Source: Pseudomonadota bacterium (GTDB taxonomy: Bacteria > Pseudomonadota > Alphaproteobacteria > Sphingomonadales > Sphingomonadaceae). Taken from it: a stretch of DNA of 55,174 nt. The notes beneath the pieces are model-generated. The model had not been told where the DNA came from, did not search any database, and worked only from the letters and a program-made list of their open reading frames with translations. The stretch covers positions 1-55,174 of the forward strand of contig JAEZIO010000046.1 of assembly GCA_023436615.1 (NCBI GenBank), read 5' to 3'. This document shows, piece after piece, positions 25,180 through 35,297 of the stretch (position 1 is the first letter of the stretch; every line of letters begins with the position of its first letter). The position numbers were made by a program, and so were the translations under genes.

Positions 25180-26130
25180 ATGCGTCTGCTGAAGCTCGTT
25201 CCCGACAACACCAACATCGATTTCATGCGGTGGCGCAACATCGCCCTGACGCTCTCGATCATCGTCACGATTGCCGCGATCGCGACCGTCGCGGTGCGGG
25301 GATTGAACTTCGGCGTCGATTTCGTCGGCGGGCAGATGATTCGCACTACCTTTGCACAGCCGGTGAACGTCGAGCAGCTGCGGTCCCAGGTCGACAGCCT
25401 CCAGCTTGGAGATTCGAGCATCCAGGAATCGGGCGGGCCGAGGACTTTCCAGATCCGCCTGCCCAGGCCCGAAGGGGGTGAAGCCGCCGCGAACCGTGCC
25501 GCAAGCCAGGTGCGCGCGATGCTCGAGCAGAACTATCCCGGAGCGCGGATCGACGCCGTCGAGACGGTGTCGGGCAAGGTCAGCGAGGAGCTGGCGACGG
25601 ACGGCGCGCTCGCGATCGGCCTGGCGATGCTCGGTATCGCGATCTACATCTGGATGCGGTTCGAATGGCAGTTCGGCGTAGGTGCGCTCGTGACCCTCTC
25701 GCACGACGTGGCGATGACGCTCGGATTCTTCTCGATCACACAGCTTCAGGTCGACCTCAACGTCGTCGCGGCGATCCTCACCATCGTCGGCTATTCGCTG
25801 AACGACACCGTCGTCATCTACGACCGAATACGCGAGAACCTGCGTAAATTCCGCAAGATGGCGATCATCCCGCTGCTCAACCTGTCGCTCAACGAGACGC
25901 TGTCGCGGACGATGGTCACCTCGATCTCCATCCTGCTCGCGCTCGGCATGCTGCTGATTTTCGGGCCGGAGGTCATCTTCGGGCTAACCATCGCCATCTT
26001 CATCGGCATCTTCGTCGGCACCTATTCGTCGATCTACATCTCGGCGACGACGCTGGTTTGGCTCGGGATCACCCCGGACAGCTTCGTCAAAGGCGAGGCC
26101 GCGGAGACGCCGGGCGCCCAGCGCGCCTGA
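25180..26130 (+). CDS. secF: Protein translocase subunit SecF
   Basis: Partner of SecD, 316 residues, six transmembrane helices. It shows the GVDFVGGQMIR motif in the short periplasmic domain and the helix-4 IVGYSLNDTVVIYDRIRENL motif with the proton-relay-type Asp and Arg. It completes the yajC-secD-secF operon. The next gene, bamD, follows after 74 bp, so envelope export and outer-membrane assembly may be co-expressed. Confidence 0.97.
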   Translation: MRLLKLVPDNTNIDFMRWRNIALTLSIIVTIAAIATVAVRGLNFGVDFVGGQMIRTTFAQPVNVEQLRSQVDSLQLGDSSIQESGGPRTFQIRLPRPEGGEAAANRAASQVRAMLEQNYPGARIDAVETVSGKVSEELATDGALAIGLAMLGIAIYIWMRFEWQFGVGALVTLSHDVAMTLGFFSITQLQVDLNVVAAILTIVGYSLNDTVVIYDRIRENLRKFRKMAIIPLLNLSLNETLSRTMVTSISILLALGMLLIFGPEVIFGLTIAIFIGIFVGTYSSIYISATTLVWLGITPDSFVKGEAAETPGAQRA

Positions 26131-26204
26131 CCGTTCAGCGGAGGTTCGTCGTTGCGACCGCACCCACGCTTGCCTGCCCCTGAGTCGACGCTAATGAGGA
26201 TTGC

Positions 26205-27008
26205 ATGTCGAACTTGACCCGAATTGCGGCCGTTGCGCTGGTCGCGGCCCTGGCGATCCCGGCCGGAGGTTGCGCGCGCAACCGCGGCGCCACGGACACC
26301 GGTTATGTCGCCCGCGACGTCAACACCCTTTATGCGCTCGCCAAGAAGCGGCTCGACCAGGGCGATTACGAGCTTGCCGCGAAGCTCTTCGACGAGGTCG
26401 AGCGCCAGCACCCGTATTCGGTCTGGGCCCGCCGCGCGCAGCTGATGAGCGCCTTCAGCTATTATGTCGCCAAGAAATACCCCGAAACGATCAGCTCCGC
26501 GCAGCGCTTCCTGACCATCCACCCGGGCAACAAGGACGCCCCCTACGCCCACTATCTGGTGGCCATGAGCTACTACCAGCAGGTCACCGACGTCACTCGC
26601 GACCAGCGGACGACCCAGCAGGCGCTGGACGCCTTCGGCGAGCTCGTCCGTCGCTACCCCGAAAGCCGCTACGCTTCGGACGCGCGGCTCAAGATGGACC
26701 TGCTCAGCGACCATCTCGCCGGCAAGGAAATGGAGATCGGCCGCTTCTACGAACGCTCCGGCCGCTGGCTCGCCGCGAACTTGCGTTTCCGCAAGGTGGT
26801 CGAGGATTATCAGACCACGAGCCACACGCCCGAGGCCCTCGAGCGGCTCGTCGAAACCTATCTGGCGCTCGGCATTCCTGAAGAGGCGCACAAGTCCGCC
26901 GCCGTGCTCGGCGCCAATTATCCGAGCAGCAAGTGGTACAAGCGCGCGTACGAGCTGATGCGGCGCCACCCGGCTCCGCAGCAGCCGCTTCCGCAGCCGC
27001 AGGGATGA
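26205..27008 (+). CDS. bamD: Outer membrane protein assembly factor BamD
   Basis: Essential lipoprotein of the BAM complex, 267 residues. The signal peptide ends in a lipobox with Cys23 (PAGGC). Five TPR-like helical repeats follow, including YALAKKRLDQGDYELAAKLFDEV and the typical HPYSVWARRAQLMSAFSYY. A Pro/Gln tail (APQQPLPQPQG) ends the chain. It lies between secF and recN. Confidence 0.95.
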   Translation: MSNLTRIAAVALVAALAIPAGGCARNRGATDTGYVARDVNTLYALAKKRLDQGDYELAAKLFDEVERQHPYSVWARRAQLMSAFSYYVAKKYPETISSAQRFLTIHPGNKDAPYAHYLVAMSYYQQVTDVTRDQRTTQQALDAFGELVRRYPESRYASDARLKMDLLSDHLAGKEMEIGRFYERSGRWLAANLRFRKVVEDYQTTSHTPEALERLVETYLALGIPEEAHKSAAVLGANYPSSKWYKRAYELMRRHPAPQQPLPQPQG

Positions 27009-27024
27009 TGTAGGCGGGCCGCCG

Positions 27025-28677
27025 ATGTTGAGGCAGCTCGCGATCCGCAACGTCGTCCTCATCGACAGCCTCGAAATCGAGTTCGATTCCGGCCTCGGGG
27101 TGCTGACCGGCGAGACTGGCGCGGGAAAATCGATCCTTCTCGACGCGCTGGGACTGGCGCTCGGCGCCCGCGCGGACACAGCGCTCGTCCGGCAGGGGGA
27201 GGAGAATGCGTCGGTCAGCGCCGAAATCGAGCTTCCGCGCGGCCATCCCGCGCAATCGGTTCTCGATGAGCAAGGCATTGCCACATCCGACGCCGAGCCT
27301 CTTTTGCTGCGAAGGTCGCTCAAGAGCGACGGCGGCAGCCGAGCCTTCATAGGAAGCACTGCCGTTCCCGCCGGCACGTTGCGCGAGTTGGCGGGAGTGG
27401 CGATCGAGATCCACGGGCAGCACGACGACCGCGGCCTGCTCAACCCGCGCGGCCATCGGGCGCTTCTGGACGCGTTCGGCCGCCTGAACAGCCAGCCGGT
27501 TGAAGCGGCCTGGTCGAAGGTGACGGAGATCGAGCACGAGCTTGCGGCGGCGCGGGCGGCAGCGGCCGAAGCCGAGCGCGATCGCGATTATCTGGCCCAC
27601 GCCGTGGCTGAGCTGGAGGCGTTGTCTCCCCAACCTGCGGAAGAGAGCGCGCTTGCCGAGGAAAGGTCGGCGATCCAGGCCGGAGCGAAGGCGGGGGAAG
27701 CGCTGCAGGGGCTCGACGATCTTCTCGGCGGGTCGGAGGGAGCACTGGCTCGGCTCCGGCAGGCTGCGCGCCAGATCGAACGCGGCGCCGTCGATCATCC
27801 GGCTCTTGCCGAGGCCTTGGCGGCGCTCGACCGGGCACTGATCGAAGCGCACGACGCCGAGGACAAGATCGCGCGGGCCGCCGAGGCCCTTGCCTATGAC
27901 CCGGAGCGGCTGGAGGCCGTGGAAGCCCGGCTGTTCGACATTCGCGGGCTCGCCCGAAAGCACCGCGTGGAGCCCGACGCGCTCGCTGAATTGTGCGATC
28001 GGATGCGCACGCAGCTCGCCGCGATCGAGGCAGGGAGCGAGCGGATCGAAACTCTGGACGCCGCGCTCGCGACGGCGAGGCTCGATTATGCAAGGGTTGC
28101 CGATGAGCTCAGCAGCAAACGGCACGCGGCGGCCACAGAGCTCGACGCGGCAGTGGCGTCCGAGCTCGCTCCGCTCAAGCTCGATTCCGCGCAGTTCCGG
28201 ACCGCGATCGGAGAAGCGGAGCCCGGCCCGTCGGGAACCGACCGAGTCGAGTTCGAGGTTTCGACCAATCCCGGCGCGCCGTTCGGGCCGCTCGTCAGGA
28301 TCGCGTCAGGCGGCGAGCTGTCCCGCTTCATCCTCGCGCTGAAGGTCGCGCTGGCCGAAGCGGGCACCGCGGCAACGATGATCTTCGACGAGATCGACCG
28401 CGGCGTGGGCGGGGCGGTTGCAAGCGCGATCGGCGAACGGCTGGCGCGGCTGGCCAAAGGCAGCCAGGTGCTGGTCGTCACCCATTCGCCGCAGGTGGCG
28501 GCGCGCGCATCGCATCACTACCGAATCGAGAAATCGCACGACGGAGAATCGACGCGGACGGTCGTACGGAAGCTGAGCGCCGACGAAAGGCGCGAGGAGA
28601 TCGCGCGAATGCTGTCAGGAACATCGATAACCGAGGAGGCGAGGGCGCAGGCATCGCGGCTCCTCGACGCGGCGTGA
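27025..28677 (+). CDS. recN: DNA repair protein RecN
   Basis: SMC-like ATPase acting in double-strand-break repair, 550 residues. Walker A is GETGAGKS at the N-terminus after the LRQLAIRNVVLIDSLEIEF opening. A coiled coil occupies about 160-380, with ABC signature SGGELSRF and Walker B MIFDEIDRGVGG near the C-terminus. The stop overlaps the GTG of the DUF1697 gene (GTGA). Confidence 0.96.
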   Translation: MLRQLAIRNVVLIDSLEIEFDSGLGVLTGETGAGKSILLDALGLALGARADTALVRQGEENASVSAEIELPRGHPAQSVLDEQGIATSDAEPLLLRRSLKSDGGSRAFIGSTAVPAGTLRELAGVAIEIHGQHDDRGLLNPRGHRALLDAFGRLNSQPVEAAWSKVTEIEHELAAARAAAAEAERDRDYLAHAVAELEALSPQPAEESALAEERSAIQAGAKAGEALQGLDDLLGGSEGALARLRQAARQIERGAVDHPALAEALAALDRALIEAHDAEDKIARAAEALAYDPERLEAVEARLFDIRGLARKHRVEPDALAELCDRMRTQLAAIEAGSERIETLDAALATARLDYARVADELSSKRHAAATELDAAVASELAPLKLDSAQFRTAIGEAEPGPSGTDRVEFEVSTNPGAPFGPLVRIASGGELSRFILALKVALAEAGTAATMIFDEIDRGVGGAVASAIGERLARLAKGSQVLVVTHSPQVAARASHHYRIEKSHDGESTRTVVRKLSADERREEIARMLSGTSITEEARAQASRLLDAA

Positions 28678-29192
28678 CCGCATATGTCGCGCTTCTCCGA
28701 GGCGTGAACCTCGTCGGCAAGAGCAGTCTGAAGATGGCGGACCTCAAGGCGATCGCCGGCGACCTCGGGCTGAAGGATGCTCGAACCTACATCGCCAGCG
28801 GGAACCTCCTGTTCGCCAGCGACAAGCCCGAGGAGAGGCTCCGGCTGATGCTCGAAAAGGATCTCCAGAAACACATGGGCAAAGAGGTGCGCGTGATGCT
28901 TCGTACCGCCGAGGAGATCGGGCACGTCGTGAAGGCCAATCCCTTCACCGATCAGGCCGCGCGGACCGTGCAGGCCTTCTTCATGAACCACGCCCCGCCG
29001 AAGGACTTGATCGAAACGGCGCGCAACGTCGATGACGAACGCATCGCGGCCGGCTCCCGCGAAGTCTATGTCGCCTACGGGGAAAAGGGTATCGGTCGCT
29101 CGCGGCTGCGGATTCCGGCCGCCGAGGCGGGGACCGCCCGGAACATGAATACGGTGGCGAAACTCGCCCAGCTTGCAAGGGAGATGCAATGA
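28674..29192 (+). CDS. DUF1697 family protein
   Basis: A 172-residue soluble protein of the DUF1697 family, starting with the signature YVALLRGVNLVGKSSLKMADL and the YIASGNLLF block. Function is unknown. The GTG start overlaps the recN stop by four bases, and its own stop overlaps the ATG of the next gene, so it sits in a coupled run recN-DUF1697-dienelactone hydrolase-ligA. Confidence 0.92.
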   Translation: MTAYVALLRGVNLVGKSSLKMADLKAIAGDLGLKDARTYIASGNLLFASDKPEERLRLMLEKDLQKHMGKEVRVMLRTAEEIGHVVKANPFTDQAARTVQAFFMNHAPPKDLIETARNVDDERIAAGSREVYVAYGEKGIGRSRLRIPAAEAGTARNMNTVAKLAQLAREMQ

Positions 29193-29914
29193 GCAAGGAA
29201 ACGGCCGTCCCGCTAGAGTTCGAGGGCGAGCAGCTGGAGGGCGTGTTCGTCGGCCGGCGCGACCGCGCGGCCCGCCCGACGGTGGTGCTGATACCCACGG
29301 TGATGGGCGTGTCCGACCTCGAAATCGGCTTCGGCCGGCAGCTCGTGGAGCTCGGCTATAATGCGTTCGTCGCGGACATCTTCGGCAAGGCATTCAGGGG
29401 AAGTCCGCGCGATGTGATGTTCGGCGAGATGAACCGGCTCGGCAGCGACCGCGCTGCTCTTCGCCGCCGGCTGCTCGCGATCCTCGACCAGGTGCGCGGC
29501 CTGGAGGAAGTTTCGGCCGGCCAGATCGTGGTCGCAGGCTATTGCTTCGGCGGCAAATGCGCGCTCGACGTCGCGCGGAGCGGGACCGACATCGCCGCGG
29601 CGGTGGCTTTCCACGGCCTGTTCGATCCACCGGGGCTCCCGCCTGAAAAGATCAAGGCGAAGGTGGTCGCCTTCCACGGCTGGGACGACCCGATGGCGCC
29701 GCCGGAGCATGTCGTCGCGCTGGGCAAGGAGCTGACGGACGCGGGCGCGGACTGGCAGATCCATGCCTATGGCCATGTGGCGCACGGATTCACCAACCCC
29801 AAGGCGAGCGAGCTCCAGATCGACGGGGTTCGCTACAACGCCCTCGCCGCCGAACGGTCGTGGACGAGCTTTATCAGCCTGCTCGAGGAACTTTTCGGCG
29901 GGCATGACCACTGA
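29189..29914 (+). CDS. Dienelactone hydrolase family protein
   Basis: A 241-residue alpha/beta hydrolase with a Cys nucleophile. Cys119 lies in GYCFGGK, an Asp at 166-167 in HGWDDP, and His199 in HVAHGF form the triad typical of dienelactone hydrolases. There is no signal peptide. No aromatic-degradation genes are nearby, so the physiological substrate is open. Its last 11 bases overlap the ligA start. Confidence 0.9.
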   Translation: MSKETAVPLEFEGEQLEGVFVGRRDRAARPTVVLIPTVMGVSDLEIGFGRQLVELGYNAFVADIFGKAFRGSPRDVMFGEMNRLGSDRAALRRRLLAILDQVRGLEEVSAGQIVVAGYCFGGKCALDVARSGTDIAAAVAFHGLFDPPGLPPEKIKAKVVAFHGWDDPMAPPEHVVALGKELTDAGADWQIHAYGHVAHGFTNPKASELQIDGVRYNALAAERSWTSFISLLEELFGGHDH

Positions 29915-31946
29915 GCTGAGCGAGGCCGAAGCCGCCAACCGCCTGATGCGGCTGGCCAAAGCAATCGCGCGGCACGACAAGCTCTATCACGACAAGGACG
30001 CGCCGGAGATTTCCGACGCCGAATATGACGCGCTCGTCCGGGAGAACCGCGAGCTCGAAGCGCGCTTCCCCCATCTCGCACGAGCCGATTCGCCGTCGAG
30101 AAGGCTGGGTGCGACCCCGACAAGCGCGCTTGCGAAGGTGGCACACGCGCGGCCGATGCTCAGCATCGAGAATGCCTTCTCGAGCGACGAGGTCGAGGAG
30201 TTCGTGGCCCGCGTGAAGCGCTTCCTCAACCTCCCCGAGAGCGTCGCAGTGCCCATGACCGCCGAGCCCAAGATCGACGGTCTGTCCTGCTCGCTCCGCT
30301 ACGAGAAGGGCGAACTGGTGCTGGCTGCGACGCGCGGCGACGGGTCAGTCGGCGAAGACGTCACCGCGAACGTGCGGACGATCGCGGACGTGCCGCAGAC
30401 GATCGCCCGATCGCCGGACGTGCTCGAGGTGCGCGGCGAGGTCTATATGTCGAAAGCCGACTTCGAAGCGCTCAACGCGCGGCAGGAAGCGAGCGGCGGC
30501 AAGATCTTCGCCAATCCGCGCAACGCGGCGGCGGGGTCGCTTCGGCAGAAGGACGCCGCGATCACGGAGGCGCGGCCCCTGCGCTTCCTCGCCCACGGCT
30601 GGGGCGAGTTGTCCGCTTCGCTAGCCGAAACGCAGTTCGAGGCGATGAAGGCGATCGAAGCGCTCGGTTTGCCGGTGTCGGAGCTGCTCGTCCACTGCAG
30701 CTCGCCGGCCGAGATGCTCGCGCATTACCGGGCTATCGAGAAGGCGCGGGCGGACCTGCCGTTCGACATCGATGGGGTCGTCTACAAGGTCGACCGGCTC
30801 GACTGGCAGGAACGGCTTGGCCAGGTCGCGCGTGCACCGCGCTGGGCGCTGGCGCACAAATTCCCGGCGGAGAAAGCGCAGACCACGCTCGAAGCCATCG
30901 ACATCCAGGTCGGCCGCACGGGCAAGCTGACTCCAGTGGGCCGCCTGAAGCCTGTCGGCGTCGGGGGCGTGATCGTGGCGAACGTCACGCTCCACAATCG
31001 CGACGAGATCGCGCGGCTTGGCGTTCGGCCGGGGGACAGGGTGCTGATCCAGCGCGCCGGCGACGTCATCCCGCAGGTGATCGAGAACCTCACGCGCGAC
31101 GAGCCGCGGGCGCCCTACGCCTTCCCGGACCATTGCCCGGAGTGCGGGAGCGAAGCGGTTGCGGAAGAGGGTGAAGTCGACGTCCGCTGCACCGGCGGAC
31201 TGGTCTGCCCAGCGCAGCGCTTCGAGCGGCTTCGCCATTTCGTCAGCCGCGGAGCGCTCGACATCGAGGGGCTGGGCGAAAAGAGCATCGCGGAGTTCAT
31301 CGGCCTGGGATGGCTCACGTCGCCCGCGGACATATTCCGCCTGCACCGGCATCGCGGAGAGCTGCTCGGCCGCGAAGGGTGGAAGGAGAAATCGGTCGAC
31401 AATTTGCTCGCTGCGATCGACGCGAAGCGGGAGCCCGATCCCGCGCGCTTTCTGTTCGGACTGGGAATCCGCCATGTCGGGATCGTGACTGCAAGGGACC
31501 TGCTCAAATGTTTCGGCACGGTCGAGGAACTGCGGCGCATCGCCCTGTCCGAGGGCGGAGAAAGCGAACTGTCTTCGGTGCAAGGCGTGGGTCCCGTCGT
31601 CGCCGAGGCGCTCGTCGACTTCTTCCACGAGGAGCACAACCGCGAAGCGCTCGAGGACCTGCTGTCCGAGGTATCGCCGAAGCCGTTCGTCAGCGACTCG
31701 AAACAGACCGAGTGGACCGGAAAGACGATCGTCTTCACCGGGAGCCTGGAGACGATGAGCCGCGACGAGGCGAAAGCGCAGGCGGAACGGCTCGGCGCGC
31801 GCCCGGCCGGCTCCGTCAGCGCGAAGACTGACCTCGTCGTGGCGGGTCCCGGCGCCGGATCCAAATTGAAGAAAGCCGAGGAGCTTGGAATCCGCGTCAT
31901 CGGAGAGCAGGAATGGGGCACGATCGTCGCGGAGGCCGGCGCCTAG
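29904..31946 (+). CDS. ligA: NAD-dependent DNA ligase
   Basis: Essential replicative ligase, 680 residues. It has the Ia domain (YHDKDAPEISDAEYDAL), adenylation site Lys123 in EPKIDG, an OB domain (GRTGKLTPVGRLKPVGVGG), a four-Cys zinc finger (CPECG to GLVCPAQ), HhH repeats, and a C-terminal BRCT domain (TIVFTGSLETMSRDEAK). ATG 29904 gives the family N-terminus; the longer frame upstream lies inside the hydrolase gene. Confidence 0.97.
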   Translation: MTTELSEAEAANRLMRLAKAIARHDKLYHDKDAPEISDAEYDALVRENRELEARFPHLARADSPSRRLGATPTSALAKVAHARPMLSIENAFSSDEVEEFVARVKRFLNLPESVAVPMTAEPKIDGLSCSLRYEKGELVLAATRGDGSVGEDVTANVRTIADVPQTIARSPDVLEVRGEVYMSKADFEALNARQEASGGKIFANPRNAAAGSLRQKDAAITEARPLRFLAHGWGELSASLAETQFEAMKAIEALGLPVSELLVHCSSPAEMLAHYRAIEKARADLPFDIDGVVYKVDRLDWQERLGQVARAPRWALAHKFPAEKAQTTLEAIDIQVGRTGKLTPVGRLKPVGVGGVIVANVTLHNRDEIARLGVRPGDRVLIQRAGDVIPQVIENLTRDEPRAPYAFPDHCPECGSEAVAEEGEVDVRCTGGLVCPAQRFERLRHFVSRGALDIEGLGEKSIAEFIGLGWLTSPADIFRLHRHRGELLGREGWKEKSVDNLLAAIDAKREPDPARFLFGLGIRHVGIVTARDLLKCFGTVEELRRIALSEGGESELSSVQGVGPVVAEALVDFFHEEHNREALEDLLSEVSPKPFVSDSKQTEWTGKTIVFTGSLETMSRDEAKAQAERLGARPAGSVSAKTDLVVAGPGAGSKLKKAEELGIRVIGEQEWGTIVAEAGA

Positions 31947-31958
31947 GGGAGGAAAGTC

Positions 31959-34067
31959 ATGAAGCGTTTTGTTTTCGCCGCTGCGCTCGCGGCCGCGGTT
32001 CCGGCCTATGCGCTCGCGCAGACCGTTCCGACTGCGCCCGTCGCCGAGCAGAAGCCGTACACGGTCAAGGGCCCCAAGGACCGCAACGATCCCTATTACT
32101 GGCTGCGCGACGACACCCGCAAAGACCCGGCGATGCTCGCTTACCTCAAGGCGGAAAACGCCTATGCGGACGCCGTCCTCGCTCACACCAAGCCACTTCA
32201 GGAGAAGCTGTTCAACGAGATCGTCTCGCGCATCAAGCAGGACGATTCCTCCGTCCCGGTGCGCCAGCGCGGCTATTATTATTATACCCGCTTCGAAACC
32301 GGTGCGGACTACCCGATACTGGCGCGCAAGCGGGGCTCGCTCGCCGCGAAGGAGCAGGTGATGCTCGACCAGCCGGCGATGGCCAAGGGGCACAGCTTCT
32401 TTTCCGTCGGCGAATGGACGGTGAGCCAGGACAACAAACTCGTCGCTTATGCGGAGGACACGGTCGGGCGGCGGCAATATTCGCTCAAGGTGAAGAACCT
32501 GGCTACCGGGAAGATGCTTGCGGACGTGGTTCCGAACGTGGAGCCGAACCTGGTCTGGGCCGACGACAACAAGACCATCTATTATATCGAGAAGGACCCG
32601 GTCACGCTGCTCAGCAAGCGCGTGAAGGCGCATGTGCTCGGCACTCCGGCGTCATCCGACAAGCTCGTCTACGAGGAGAAAGACGAGAGCTTCTACATGG
32701 GCGTCGGCCGGACCAGCGATGACAAATATGTCTGCATCGGCCTGCAGAGCACCGTCAGCAATGAGTTCCGGTGCACGAGCGCGGCAAGCCCTGGCAAGTG
32801 GGCCGTCGTCGCTCCGCGCGAGCGCGAATTCCGCTATGAGCCCGATTACATCGGCAACCGCTGGATCATCCGGACAAACTGGGAGGCGCCCAATTACAAG
32901 CTGATGACGCTCGCCGACGGAGACGCCTCCAGGGGGCGCAGCGGCTGGCGCGACTTCGTCGCACACGATCCGAAAATCTTCATCGAAAATTTCAGGCCGT
33001 TCGCCAGCTTCGTCGCCATCGAGCAGCGCTCCGAAGGCAACAAGAAGATCCGGCTGCTTCAGAACGACGGCAAGAGCAGCCTCGTCGCATCGGATGAACC
33101 GGCGTATGCGATGAGCCTGGGCGACAATCGCGAAATCGGCACGACCAGGCTTCGCTACGTCTACGATTCGCTGACGACTCCGCGGATCTATTATGAGGTC
33201 GATTCCAGGAGCGGCGCGCGCACAGTCCTGAAGCGAACGCCCGCGCCCAATTACGACGCCTCCAACTACGTGACCGAGCGCGTGTGGGCGACCGCTCGCG
33301 ACGGCACGAAGGTGCCCGTGTCGCTGGTCTACAAGAAGGGCTTCACCCGGAACGGGACCGCGCCGATGCTGCAGTACGGCTACGGCAGCTACGGCCTTTC
33401 GATGGATCCAAGCTGGTCGCCGACGACCATTCCGCTGCTGGACCGCGGGCTGGTCTATGCGATCGCGCACATCCGCGGCGGCCAGGAACTGGGCCGAGCG
33501 TGGTATGACGCCGGCCATCTGCTCAACAAGAAGAACAGCTTCACCGATTTCATCGACGTCACCCGCGACCTCGTCGCCAAGGGCTATGCCGCAAAGGACC
33601 GGGTCGCGGCTTTGGGCGGAAGCGCGGGCGGCCTGCTGATGGGGGCTGTCGCCAACATGGCGCCGCAGGAGTACCGGGTCATCATCACCCAGGTGCCGTT
33701 CGTCGACGTGGTGACGACGATGCTCGACGCGTCGATCCCGCTCACCACCAACGAATATGACGAGTGGGGCAATCCGGCCGAGCCGAAATATTACGACTAC
33801 ATGCTGTCCTATTCACCGTACGACCAGATCAGCCGCCAGGCCTATCCCGCCATGTTCGTCGGCACCGGCCTGTGGGACAGCCAGGTCCAATATTACGAGC
33901 CGGCCAAATATGTCGCGAAGCTGAGGGCAATGAAGAGCGATTCCAATCCGCTGCTGTTCCGGGTGAACATGGACGCAGGGCACGGGGGCAAATCCGGCAG
34001 ATTCGAGCAGTATCGCTCGCGCGCCGAATATTACGCCTTCATGCTCGATCAGCTCGGAGTCCAGTAG
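31959..34067 (+). CDS. Secreted oligopeptidase B (prolyl oligopeptidase family S9A)
   Basis: A 702-residue serine peptidase. A signal peptide (to about residue 20, YALAQ) places it in the periplasm or outside. An N-terminal beta-propeller (opening DRNDPYYWLRDD) is followed by the catalytic domain with Ser555 in GGSAGG, Asp640 in GLWDSQVQ and His675 in AGHGGKSG. The RGGQELGRAWYDAGHL motif is typical of protease II, which cleaves after Arg or Lys in oligopeptides. Its last 29 bp overlap the convergent VanZ gene. Confidence 0.93.
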   Translation: MKRFVFAAALAAAVPAYALAQTVPTAPVAEQKPYTVKGPKDRNDPYYWLRDDTRKDPAMLAYLKAENAYADAVLAHTKPLQEKLFNEIVSRIKQDDSSVPVRQRGYYYYTRFETGADYPILARKRGSLAAKEQVMLDQPAMAKGHSFFSVGEWTVSQDNKLVAYAEDTVGRRQYSLKVKNLATGKMLADVVPNVEPNLVWADDNKTIYYIEKDPVTLLSKRVKAHVLGTPASSDKLVYEEKDESFYMGVGRTSDDKYVCIGLQSTVSNEFRCTSAASPGKWAVVAPREREFRYEPDYIGNRWIIRTNWEAPNYKLMTLADGDASRGRSGWRDFVAHDPKIFIENFRPFASFVAIEQRSEGNKKIRLLQNDGKSSLVASDEPAYAMSLGDNREIGTTRLRYVYDSLTTPRIYYEVDSRSGARTVLKRTPAPNYDASNYVTERVWATARDGTKVPVSLVYKKGFTRNGTAPMLQYGYGSYGLSMDPSWSPTTIPLLDRGLVYAIAHIRGGQELGRAWYDAGHLLNKKNSFTDFIDVTRDLVAKGYAAKDRVAALGGSAGGLLMGAVANMAPQEYRVIITQVPFVDVVTTMLDASIPLTTNEYDEWGNPAEPKYYDYMLSYSPYDQISRQAYPAMFVGTGLWDSQVQYYEPAKYVAKLRAMKSDSNPLLFRVNMDAGHGGKSGRFEQYRSRAEYYAFMLDQLGVQ

Positions 34068-34422
34068 CCGCTCGGCGCCGAACGAGACGACCCCAAAGCG
34101 CGATAGCGACAAAGACGATGAAGGCCGCACCGACATCGGCGATCCAGTCGAAAGGATCGCTGTCGCGATTGAGTGCTGGTATGGCTTGCGCGATTTCGAT
34201 GAGCGCACCGAAACCGGCGAGACCCAGAAGAAGCTCGCGCTTGCGAACGTCGGGGTAGGCCAAGCGCCCCAGAATCGCGAGGACCAGGAAGGCGACGATG
34301 TGCTGGACCTTGTCCGACGGCGCTCCGGGCAGGCTCGGCGGATGGGGAATGACCGCGAACACGAATGCGACCGCGCCGGCGGCCCAGAACAGGAGCCTGG
34401 GCAAGGTTCGTGTGACGGTCAT
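34039..34422 (-). CDS. VanZ family membrane protein
   Basis: A 127-residue inner-membrane protein with about four helices and the VanZ-type signature SDKVQHIVAFLVLAILGRLA plus a later DPFDWIADVGAAF. Function is unclear; VanZ relatives affect glycopeptide sensitivity. ATG 34422 was chosen because it overlaps the prmA stop (TGATG); an upstream in-frame ATG at 34449 lies inside prmA. Confidence 0.82.
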   Translation of the reverse strand: MTVTRTLPRLLFWAAGAVAFVFAVIPHPPSLPGAPSDKVQHIVAFLVLAILGRLAYPDVRKRELLLGLAGFGALIEIAQAIPALNRDSDPFDWIADVGAAFIVFVAIALWGRLVRRRAATGLRADRA

Positions 34423-35297
34423 CAGGACCGCAAGACTAGGACGGGCCATTCGCCGCGGCCGGCACTGGCGAGCGTGAGGCCGAGCTGTCGATAGACGCTC
34501 GCCACCGCATCCGCCTGGGCATCGAGGATCCCGGCGAGGACGATCGTCCCTCCGCTGGCGAGCGATTTGGCGAAGTCCGGCGCCAGTTCGATCAAGGGGC
34601 CCGCAAGGATGTTCGCGATGATGAGATCGAACGGCGCCCGAGCCGCCAGAATCTCGGAATCCATTCCGTCCGCCCGCGCCAGCAGCAGCTCGCCGGAGCC
34701 GTGGCCGAGCGCGACCTGGTTGATCGCGGCATTGTCACGAGCGACGTCGACGGCAACCGGGTCGACGTCGGTCGCGATGCACCTCGCCTCCGGCCATAGC
34801 GCCAGGGCGGCGAAGGCCAGGAGCCCGGTTCCGGTTCCGATGTCGGCGACATTGGAAAAAGACGCGCCGCCGCTCTCCAGTTCATCGAGCGCCTCCAGGC
34901 ACCCGGCGGTCGTCGCGTGCTGGCCGGTGCCGAAGGCCAGCCCGGCGTCGATCTCGAACGCGATCGTCTCCGGAGGGTGCGACCGGTACATCGGCGTATG
35001 AACGAAAAATCGGCGGGCGCGGATCGGCTGCAATCCGGACTGGCTCATGGTCACCCAGTCGGCTTCGCCGAGCTGCTCCACGTGGAGGCCTGGGCAGCCA
35101 AGCTCCGCGACCCGATCGAGCTCCGATGCGCCCGGCTCCCGATCGAAATACAGGTGGAGGACCCAATCGTCAGGTCGCGACGGGTCGGGCTCCTCCGCGA
35201 CGATCACCGCCTGCGGACCGTCGGGAAAAAGCGCCTCCGGATCAGGCGCGCGTTCCGCCTGCAAGCGCGTGCATTGGACGGTGACGCGCCAGCTCAC
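34422..35297 (-). CDS. prmA: Ribosomal protein L11 methyltransferase
   Basis: SAM-dependent methyltransferase that modifies ribosomal protein L11. It has 291 residues, with an N-terminal L11-binding domain and the SAM site VADIGTGTGLLAFAA, upstream FGTGQHATT and the catalytic-site NILAGPLIELAP. GTG 35297 is the start since it overlaps the metallo-beta-lactamase stop (GTGA). It is coupled downstream to VanZ. Confidence 0.94.
   Translation of the reverse strand: MSWRVTVQCTRLQAERAPDPEALFPDGPQAVIVAEEPDPSRPDDWVLHLYFDREPGASELDRVAELGCPGLHVEQLGEADWVTMSQSGLQPIRARRFFVHTPMYRSHPPETIAFEIDAGLAFGTGQHATTAGCLEALDELESGGASFSNVADIGTGTGLLAFAALALWPEARCIATDVDPVAVDVARDNAAINQVALGHGSGELLLARADGMDSEILAARAPFDLIIANILAGPLIELAPDFAKSLASGGTIVLAGILDAQADAVASVYRQLGLTLASAGRGEWPVLVLRS

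Noticed and set aside
30621..32633. 670-codon antisense frame over ligA and the oligopeptidase gene
   Set aside because: Crosses two unrelated real genes; no recognisable domain.
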